From Chionoecetes opilio (Eukaryota; Arthropoda; Malacostraca; Decapoda; Majidae): a DNA stretch of 64,000 nt. The stretch lies in the NCBI GenBank assembly GCA_016584305.1, contig JACEEZ010020358.1, forward strand, positions 78,501 to 142,500, given 5' to 3'. How positions within the stretch are numbered: the first letter of the stretch is position 1; the number at the start of each line of letters is the position of its first letter. The notes under the pieces were generated by a model. It had not been told where the DNA came from and made no database searches. It saw nothing but the letters and a program-made list of their open reading frames with translations. A program made the translations under genes and the position numbers. Positions 1 through 64,000 of the stretch are shown one piece after another.

Positions 1-666
1 CTGAGGTGAGTGTGACGCAGGGTTTTAATTTTCTTTTAGACTGAGGTGAGTGTGACGCAGTGTTTTCATTTTCTTTTAGACGACTGAGGTGAGTGTGACG
101 CAGTGTTTTCATTTTCTTTTAGACGACTGAGGTGAGTGTGACGCAGGGTTTTCATTTTCTTTTAGACTGAGGTGAGTGTGACGCAGTGTTTTCATTTTCT
201 TTTAGACTGAGGTGAGTGTGACGCAGGGTTTTCATTTTCTTTTAGACTGAGGTGAGTGTGACGCAGTGTTTTCATTTTCTTTTAGACGACTGAGGTGAGT
301 GTGACGCAGTGTTTTCATTTTCTTTTAGACGACTGAGGTGAGTGTGACGCAGGGTTTTCATTTTCTTTTAGACGACTGAGGTGAGTGTGACGCAGGGTTT
401 TCATTTTCTTTTAGACGACTGAGGTGAGTGTGACGCAGTGTTTTCATTTTCTTTTAGACTGAGGTGAGTGTGACGCAGTGTTTTCATTTTCTTTTAGACG
501 ACTGAGGTGAGTGTGACGCAGTGTTTTCATTTTCTTTTAGACGACTGAGGTGAGTGTGATGCAGTGTTTTCATTTTCTTTTAGACTGAGGTGAGTGTGAC
601 GCAGTGTTTTCATTTTCTTTTAGACGACTGAGGTGAGTGTGACGCAGTGTTTTAATTTTCTTTTAG
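1..666 (+). repeat. 40/43-bp tandem array carrying 3'ss, micro-exon and 5'ss
   Basis: About 16 units, period 40 or 43 bp. Each holds a pyrimidine-rich acceptor-like string (cattttcttttag), 6 or 9 bases (actgag or acgactgag) and a donor-like gtgagtg. It starts at the window edge, so its full length is unknown. It lies upstream of the first recognised POLQ exon. Confidence 0.95.
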
Positions 667-1218
667 AGTAGGAGTTGGAATGAAGAAAGTAGGAGGTGGA
701 GATTGATTGAAAGCCGCGCTGCTTGATAGGCCGGGGGTCCGGGGGCCGCCTAGACCCCCGGAAGCCCACGCCTTTGAAGGTGTTCAATATGCATTGTGGC
801 TGTTTTTCAGGGTCAAATTCACTCCTTTCATACAATATTTATGGTATATAGTGGCAACTTTTTTTTTTTTTTTGGAAAGTAGGCGGCGCAAGTTTGTGAG
901 TAGACCGGTAATTGCCCCGTCCGCCGCCTTGTTTTGAAGACACTGGTGACGGGTATTGGGCTTATTGACATGGAATCAGAGCAGGTCACAAAAAAGCTCA
1001 AATAATGCTGCAAAACAATTTTTTAATAATAGCATATTTGAGAAGGTATCAATGTCCCTTTACATCCTAAACACAAAACAGCATTTTGACAACTGATAAA
1101 TTATCACAAATTGATCAGTATTTACTCATTTATTTATTATAAATTTACACACATATCTGTATTTTTCCTGTTGTTACTCTTGTGTCAAACTTTCGCTGAC
1201 ACACATTTCTTCATGCAG
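667..1218. other. Non-repetitive stretch upstream of exon 1
   Basis: No exon recognised. Contains a perfect 9-bp-stem hairpin at about 733-763 (ccgggggtc / gacccccgg) and a T-run at 860-875. At about 1032-1059 a 28-bp string is identical to coding bases near 1582-1609 of exon 1. The last bases form the exon 1 acceptor. Confidence 0.6.
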
Positions 1219-57612
<56,394 letters not shown>

Positions 57613-57632
57613 AAGTATGCATGAGTAGAGAG

Positions 57633-57846
57633 TAGGGGAGAGTGGGGCAGGTTGCATCGAGGGCAGGTTGCATCATTGCCTCTAACTCGCATTAACTTTT
57701 CTTCTTCTTCTTATTGTTGTAGTTGTAGTAGTAGTAGTTTGTAGCAGTAGTAGTAGTAGTGTTAAGACGATGTACGTGTGATAACATGTGAGTTAGAGGC
57801 AATGATGCAACCTACCCTCGATGCAACCTGCCCCGCTCTCCCCTAG
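57633..57846. mobile_element. Foldback MITE family 4, copy 2, in POLQ 3' flank
   Basis: Termini taggggagagtggggcaggt and complement; short GTA array inside. Starts 21 bp after the POLQ stop, so probably within the 3' UTR. Confidence 0.88.
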
Positions 57847-58085
57847 GTAGGCCATGGAGGCAGTGTGTTGAAGAGGATCTGGCAGCATTGGGCATGGATG
57901 AAGTTGAGGCAGCGGATAGAGATAGTTGGATGCGTATCATCGGCCGTCTAGCCTCATACAAATTATTGGAAAAACTGATGTTAAACAGAAATGAAGAAGA
58001 GAAGAGAGTAGGTAGGGATGTACAACTAGGCTATTTTTATCTCTTGCAACTTCTGGTTACTAAAGTGAATGGAGAAAACAGGTAA
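57847..58085 (+). pseudogene. LINE reverse-transcriptase C-terminal remnant
   Basis: An open stretch reads RPWRQCVEEDLAALGMDE then DRDSWMRIIGRLA. This resembles the C-terminal tail after the RT domain of RTE/jockey-type non-LTR elements (W..CVE.DL..LG...A.DR..WR). Truncated at both ends. Confidence 0.65.
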
Positions 58086-58211
58086 AAAGAATACGTTTGA
58101 TAGGAAGAAGAATGTGAAGGGCATAGAAGGGTATATTTTATTAGTACATTAGGGTCATACAGGTGATTTTAAGGTGTGCCAAAAATTGCATCGGCAAGGA
58201 ACGACATAGTA

Positions 58212-58599
58212 CAGGTTGAAGTTCCCAAACTCGGCATCCCAAGACTCGCCAACACCCAAAACTCGGCTATGGATCCGGATTTTCCAAAACACGGCAGAAC
58301 ACCCAAAACCCGGCGCGTAGTTGCCGGGTCGGCCGCTAGGTGCCACCACACTAGGCCGCTTGGTTTCTCCCGCCGATTTGTTTGTTGTTATTGTTCAGTG
58401 GTGTTGTGACTGTAGAGTTGTGTACACTGTTATTTTGTGTACTTCTACAGGTCTTATTGGTATTATGGCTCCCAAACGTCCAAACGTGATTTTCATGCTT
58501 TTTTTCCCCTTAATATATCTACGTTCTAAAAGTCGGAAAATTCCATGACTCGGCTCGGCGCTGGTCCCGAGGTTGCCGAGTTTGGGAACTTCAACCTGT

Positions 58600-58600
<1 letters not shown>
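58212..58600 (-). mobile_element. TA-flanked MITE, CAGGTTGAAGTTCCC family, copy 2
   Basis: Same termini and interior as 8442-8914, in the opposite orientation; followed by a (TG)n tract 58601-58645. Confidence 0.85.
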
Positions 58601-58649
<49 letters not shown>

Positions 58650-59043
58650 CATGTGTAATGAGGTTGTTGAATATAATGATGAATATTCTGATGGAAAATA
58701 TAATAGTGACTTAGAAGATTCAGAAGATCAAAGGACATTTTTTTATATTGTATAAATGTATATATGACTTTTACAAAAAATATTTTAAGGTTTAACTTCG
58801 CGTACTTTAAGACTTGACTTTTTAATAGAGCATTGTTGTTATAGATAATTTAAGCACCTCAAAGCTACACGACCTTTTATATTGATTTAAATATTTATAT
58901 TAATTGTTACTAAGACTGTTTTTTTAACCAACTGTTAATCTAATGTACCAGATAGAGAAGTGCAATATCTTAAGCTTGTTATAAAGAGAAATGTGAAGAT
59001 AAAATCCTCTTTATGGACTAGAACTGATTTTTACTTTGCATCT
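58601..59043. other. TG microsatellite and AT-rich sequence
   Basis: (TG)n at 58601-58645, then unique AT-rich DNA. No gene seen. Confidence 0.6.
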
Positions 59044-59254
59044 TTAACCCCTTCACGCCCAGATCTTTCCTTGGCTATAAAAAATTGTTTGTTGTCGAGC
59101 CATAAAATAAGGAAAAGTCACTAAATATACCAAATTAGTTAGTGGACAAGGATACTAAACAGGTCATATCTATAAAATGTTGCTTATATTCATTAAATAG
59201 TCTAATGGTACCCAAATTACAATGGAAATTACGTTCTGGGTCTCAAGGGGTTAA
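59044..59254 (+). mobile_element. TTAA-flanked MITE, family A, copy 18
   Basis: TTAA both ends; the only copy seen outside POLQ introns. Confidence 0.85.
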
Positions 59255-59559
59255 AGTAAGCATAGTTGTAGATTTGCTCATTACAATTTCTGTTATAAAA
59301 CAAAACAAAACTAGAACCACATTTAAAGGACCACACCTTACCTCTGACTCAGAAAATATTCATACATAACCATCACAGTGTTTGTTTAATCATATGATAT
59401 ATACATTTTTTCATACAACGGATCATCATTTTCCATCCCAACTCTGCCTTCGAATTTCCTTTTTTTTTTTTTTTTTTATTTATTTATTTATTTCTTCTTC
59501 TTTTTTCTTCTTCTTCTCTTCTTCTTCTTCTTCTTCTTCTTCTTCTTCTTCTTTCCCAT
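59255..59559. other. Unique segment with T-run and CTT microsatellite
   Basis: T/TTA tract 59459-59490 and (CTT)n 59493-59553. Nothing else. Confidence 0.6.
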
Positions 59560-59720
59560 CACAAAGGACCGACCAAGTAAAAAAACAAGAGGTCACAAAA
59601 AGCCTGTTTAGTTGCCAATCCCCATAATGCAGACAGTAAGAGAATAAAGAAAGGAAGGTGGGCCAGTTTTGATCGGAGTAGAGTTGCCTCCTAGGACATG
59701 CAGGGAATACAAAGACTGCA
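59560..59720 (-). repeat. Dispersed repeat R6, copy 6
   Basis: aaggaccgaccaagtaaaaa to gcagacagtaagagaataaa and gggccagttttgatcggagt. Confidence 0.65.
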
Positions 59721-59825
59721 CTTATCCTGCTTAATGTCTCAAGGCTGGTCCTAGGGATAGCCATATCATCAAGTAGATATTGCTCGTATAGCGAAATAGG
59801 GTGCAAATTCATGAATCTTGTATTA

Positions 59826-60137
59826 TCAGAACATAAGAAAATATGGAAGCTACAAGAGGCCGCGAAACCTACACGTCGTAGTTCCTGTTACTTAACACTA
59901 CCTACATCCACCTTTCATTCCCAACATCCACCTTTCATCCCCCAAAATTATCGAATTCTCGTTCAGCAAATATATAACACGATCATATCTATTGGAATTT
60001 CAGGCTGGGCATTGTGCTAGTGGAAGGAAAGCTAGGTAGCTGATGTGATGCTGGAGCAGGTGATAAGGCATAGGATAAGAACATAAGAACATCAGGAAGC
60101 TACAAGAGGCTGCGAGACCTACACGTGGTAGTTCCTG
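59826..60137 (-). mobile_element. Two LINE 3' tails (copies 5 and 6)
   Basis: 59826-59944 and 60079-60137 each start with the acataagaa tail then aggaagctacaagaggc. Short 5'-truncated fragments. Confidence 0.75.
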
Positions 60138-60159
60138 TAAATGTAGGAAGGTAAGTAGT

Positions 60160-60545
60160 GTAGATAGTATGTGTATGTAGTATGTATCTATGTGTATGTA
60201 GTAATTTTTGTAGTATGTATGTATGTGTATGTAGTATGTATGTATGTGTATGTAGTATGTATGTATGTGTATGTAGTATGTAGTATGTATGTATGTGTAT
60301 GTGTATGTAGTATGTATGTATGTGTATGTAGTATGTATGTATGTGTATGTAGTATGTATGTATGTGTATGAAGTATGTATGTATGTAGTATGTATGTATG
60401 TGTATGTAGTATGTATGTATGTTTATGTAGTAATTTTTTGTAGTATGTATGTATGTGTATGTAGTAATTTTTTGTAGTATGTATGTATGTGTATGTAGTA
60501 ATTTTTTGTATGTATGTATGTATGTATGTGTATGTATGTGTATGT
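60160..60545 (+). repeat. GTATGTAGTAT microsatellite
   Basis: (gtatgtatgtatgtgtatgta)n with three aattttttgta interruptions. Confidence 0.95.
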
Positions 60546-60865
60546 AGGTAGGTAAATACAGGTAAGTGGATGGGCTGGACACGGGTTAGCAGCTAGTGAC
60601 TTCCTATACATTACATCATGACAATTTATTAACACTACTAGTCATGATATTTGAAAGTTATGAATCTTGTCCCTTATATCAATTCGAGAATGCAAAATTT
60701 GATCTTGTGAATAGATTTCTCTACAAATATGTGCATGATTTTTGTAGTGGCAACAACACTCAGCCTTCTGAAAAATTGATTGACTGAAAAACACATGATT
60801 ATTCGGAAAACGTGAGCCTAAGAAAGCATATATATATAGCATAAAAGGGGAGATCTTAGGAGAAT
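60546..60865. other. Unique AT-rich segment
   Basis: No gene or repeat recognised. Confidence 0.5.
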
Positions 60866-61426
60866 CTAGAACATAAGAAAATAAGGAAGCTACAAGAGGC
60901 CTGCAAAACCTACACGAGGTAGTTCCTGTTACTTAATACCAGTAAAACGCCTGAATCGGCGAAGGACGAGTGAGCCCGTAGAAACCCGCCACACGTGCAC
61001 ACGTGTGGCGGGTTTTGGGTGCGGCGGGAGAGTCACCCGGACTCTCGATAGCAAGGAAATTTGTCTGCTGTCATCTAAACTGCATTTACCTTTGCCTTTT
61101 TATGCTGAAACTGTAGGGATTGAATGGGGCATCAGATACCCAAGACCGCTTGTCAATCGCAAGCGGGATTCCAAAGATATAAGCTCCTGAAAAGCGTGAT
61201 GGTCGGCCGGGTCAGGTCGGGTCGGCCGCTTAACCCGGAAAAATCCGAGTGAGTGAGGACTCACGAGCGCTTCGCGCTCGCTCGTAACTACCTACATCCA
61301 CCTTTCATCCCCATCCATGAAATGATCTAGCCTCCTTTTAAAGCTCCCTAATGACTTTCGCACTAACTACCTGACGACTGAAGTCCATTCCAATCATTTA
61401 CCACCCTATTTGTGAACCAGTTTTTC
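60866..61426 (-). mobile_element. LINE 3' end (copy 7) split by a ~340-bp insertion
   Basis: LINE pieces 60866-60944 and 61288-61426 are contiguous in other copies. The insert (60945-61287) has a strong hairpin cccgccacacgtg / cacgtgtggcggg and ends with gagcgcttcgcgctcgctcg, similar in style to the element at 55028. Confidence 0.75.
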
Positions 61427-61841
61427 ATCTTAGAGTGTGAGATTATGTAGAGTGTATAACTGTATATGGATCTGTATAGAGAGAGATGTTAGCGGTGAGG
61501 CAGTCCATACGCAGGTCGGCCATGGATGTATCAGCACTCAGATGCCACACAGCTCGTCAGTGTCCTGTTCTGTTCTGATTATCACCTAATTCCTTTGCCT
61601 TTCTGGTACCTGGGGAAACCTGGGGAAACCTGGGGAAGGTAACTGTGGTATCCTGGATGTCCCATTAGCCTTGTGTCCCGGGGTAACGTGTTGTCACCCA
61701 CCACAGGCTCCATGCTAATGCCACGGAGATGAGCACCGAGGCCACGCGCAGCATAGCGTAGGCCCCCATCTTTACCCTTGCCTTTAATTTATATTTCCAT
61801 CACAAGATTTGGTTTAATAGTATACCTTAAAGTGTAAATTA
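61427..61841. other. Unclassified segment downstream of POLQ
   Basis: Contains acctggggaaacctggggaa repeats at 61608-61638 and a GC-richer part to ~61770, possibly a retroelement remnant. No gene recognised. Confidence 0.5.
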
Positions 61842-62079
61842 CAGTAAAACCTCTCATATTCGGACTAATTGGGCCAAGGAGTGGTCCGAGTAATGCAAGG
61901 ATCCGAATATTGGGGGGGATTATATATGGGGTAATTAGATATGTAAAAAAAAAAAAAAAAAAAAAAAAATTAGTTTAGGAAATCTCAACCCCTAAAAAAA
62001 AAAAAAGTTAGGAAATCTCAACCCCTAAAAAAAAAAAAAAAAAAAAAATAAAAATATCTAGGCTAGGAAATTTCGACCC

Positions 62080-62136
<57 letters not shown>

Positions 62137-62208
62137 CAAAAAAAACAAAAAGGTCCGAATAATGTCAAGGTCCGAATAATGAGGATCCGAATACGAGAGG
62201 TTTTACTG
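61842..62208 (+). mobile_element. pogo/Tigger-like MITE (CAGTAAAACCTC family), copy 2
   Basis: Same termini as 3536-3868, TA flanks, A-rich interior. Confidence 0.87.
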
Positions 62209-62515
62209 TACTCTTGGCCTCAAATAGAAAGACTTTCCTTATGCCATCTTATCCTTTATTTGATTAGACACTACAATCTACTTAATAATTGTTGCAATGT
62301 AATATACTCTGTCGATTTTTATTAATCGATTTGCCGTCTATTTTTTCTCCCTCCTGTCAGCCTTTTCTTTTTCATTTCTCTTTGATACTTTCCTTAACAT
62401 TCATATTTCATCATATAAATCCTACTCCTTTCCACTCCAATACATAGCATTTTATAATTATGTATTTTAGTTCTACCATATTTTCAAAAGCATTACATAG
62501 GTTGCTTTTGCTTTA
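62209..62515. other. AT-rich unique segment
   Basis: Nothing recognised. Confidence 0.5.
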
Positions 62516-63068
62516 ACCAAACTTCCAAACTTTCCAAACTTTAAACTTCATCAATTAACCATCAATTAACCTTTAAACTTCATCAATTAACCATCAATTA
62601 ACCTTTAAACTTCATCAATTAACCAATTAACTTTAACTTCATTAACCATCAATTAACCTTTAAACTTCATCAATTAACCTTTAAACTTCATCAATTAACC
62701 ATTAAACTTCATCAATTAACCATCAATTAACCTTTAAACTTCATCAATTAACCATCAATTAACCTTTAAACTTCATCAATTAACCATCAATTAACCTTTA
62801 AACTTCATCAATTAACCATCAATTAACCTTTAAACTTCATCAATTAACCTTTAAACTTCATCAATTAACCATCAATTAACCTTTAAACTTCATCAATTAA
62901 CCATCAATTAACCTTAAACTTCATCAATTAACCATCAATTAACCATTAAACTTCATCAATTAACCATCAATTAACCATTAAACTTCATCAATTAACCATC
63001 AATTAACCATCAATTAACCTTTAAACGTCATCAATTAACCATCAATTAACCTTTAAACTTCATCAATT
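62516..63068 (+). repeat. Array of ttaaacttcatcaattaacc units
   Basis: About 20 units of 18-31 bp (ttaaacttcatcaattaacc with or without atcaattaacc). Lies just beyond the stop of the minus-strand frame. Confidence 0.93.
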
Positions 63069-63131
63069 GATACTTATGATACACAGCTTTCTGCCTCTCT
63101 CAGACTGTCTTCTAGGAGCTTTTTCTTCTGA

Positions 63132-63922
63132 TTAATGTTCCTTTGAATCATCTGGCTTCTTGCGATGGTGCCGCTTCCCTGTCTTGTGCTGCTCAGGTTC
63201 ATCCTCTCTCGTGCTCACCGCCATTTTGTCCCCATCATACATTTCTTCAGATCTTTCCTTGTGTAATTTTTCATCATGTTCGTGTGCTTCTCTGTCTCCC
63301 TTGTGGAATTTTTCAACATGTTCGTGCAATTTTTCATGTTCGTGTAATTTTTCATCATGTTCGTGTAATTTTTCATCATGTTCGTGTGCTTCTCTGTCTC
63401 CCTTGTGTAATTTTTCATCATATTCTTGTGCTTCTCTGTCTCCCTTGTGGAATTTTTCATCATATTCTTGTGCTTCTCTGTCTCCCTTGTGTAATTTTTC
63501 CTCATATTCTTGTGCTTCTCTGTCTCCCTTGTGTAATTTTTCCTCATATTCTTGTGCTTCTCTTTCTCCCTTAAGTAATTTTTCATCATATTCTTGTACT
63601 TCTCTGTCTCTCTCCGTCTCATGTCTCTCGGCCTCTGATTCTCCTCCTTCTTCGTCATGCTTGTCTTTTCCTCGTGATGCCTTTCTTTCATTTACTACGT
63701 CTCGTCTTTTTTCTTGCGTTAACTCTTCCGATTCTTCTACGTCTTCTTCTACGTCTTCTTTTTCTTCCACTTGGCGTCCTTTTTGATCTTTCTGTTCACG
63801 GTCTCTTTCTCCTCTTCGGTCACCTTCTTTTTCCTTTTCTTCTTCTTCCTCTTTTGGTTTTACATTTTGTTTCTGCTGGTGCGATTTGTGGTCTTGATTT
63901 CCTTCCCTTTCTTGATCTCTTA

Positions 63923-63959
<37 letters not shown>

Positions 63960-64000
63960 TGCTTTTTCGTCTTTTGGTTTTATATTTATTTTCCGTTGGT
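63132..64000 (-). CDS. Partial charged-repeat protein (hypothetical, 5' end off window)
   Basis: Open from the window edge to a TAA at 63132-63134, about 289 codons; the Met sometimes read at 63770 is an internal GTG-like position, as the frame continues upstream. Very rich in Glu/Lys/Asp/His with 14-residue repeats (EKLHKGDREAQEYD, 42 bp), 7-residue EHDEKLH variants, an Asp11 run and a basic tail (KRHHRKKPDD). All repeat lengths are multiples of 3, unlike the intronic arrays, which supports coding. No recognised domain. It could be a terminal exon of a gene convergent with POLQ, or an open satellite. Confidence 0.5.

Noticed and set aside
667..937. Upstream coding exon with a start codon (76-codon frame at 707)
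   Set aside because: No similarity to a POLQ N-terminus, and no donor leading in phase to exon 1 could be supported.
57613..58200. Polyadenylation signal for POLQ
   Set aside because: No AATAAA or ATTAAA in a convincing position; not annotated.

Overview
ORGANISM AND CONTENT. This is eukaryotic nuclear DNA: short exons with GT-AG introns, many transposon remnants and very large intronic satellite arrays. The repeat families (a LINE 3' end with an (ATGTTCTT)n tail, ~212 bp TTAA-flanked MITEs, pogo/Tigger-like TA-flanked elements, a tRNA-derived SINE) look to me like those of decapod crustaceans, possibly a crab. The taxonomic call is inference; no database search was run.

MAIN GENE. About 56 kb (1219-57612, + strand) is one gene, DNA polymerase theta (POLQ; Drosophila mus308). 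I placed 28 exons by translation, splice consensus, phase continuity and comparison with the human protein from memory. Exon 1 (1219-2798) encodes a disordered N-terminal part. Exons 2-16 encode the superfamily 2 helicase-like domain (Walker [16 protein letters not shown]). Exon 17 (29488-33177) is a giant disordered central exon. Exons 18-28 encode the vestigial exonuclease fold and an A-family polymerase (motif A DYSQVELRILAH, motif B RQQAKQ/VCYGMIYG, motif C HDELMYE), ending with a stop at 57610-57612. The true start codon is not visible; the first exon seen opens with a splice acceptor, so one or more 5' exons lie upstream or were not recognised. Six apparent indels break the frame in exons 1, 17 and 20. 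Three coincide with homopolymers and none is in a catalytic motif, so I favour consensus errors over a pseudogene.

INTRONS. Nearly every intron holds a tandem array, from about 200 bp to 6 kb (22187-28210, 23-bp unit). Many arrays begin or end exactly at a splice junction and carry copies of that splice site, so the gene is studded with decoy donors and acceptors. In several cases the true site keeps the stronger consensus base and the copies do not. Interspersed elements include 18 copies of one ~212 bp TTAA-flanked MITE, at least six TA-flanked pogo-like families, four foldback families, a Harbinger-like element and nested insertions at 35611-38082. Region 38776-43500 is GC- and homopolymer-rich and looks like poor consensus.

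DOWNSTREAM. After the POLQ stop come a foldback MITE (21 bp away), a LINE coding remnant, further elements and microsatellites. A partial charged-repeat ORF on the minus strand (63132 to the window edge) may be the 3' part of a convergent neighbouring gene.
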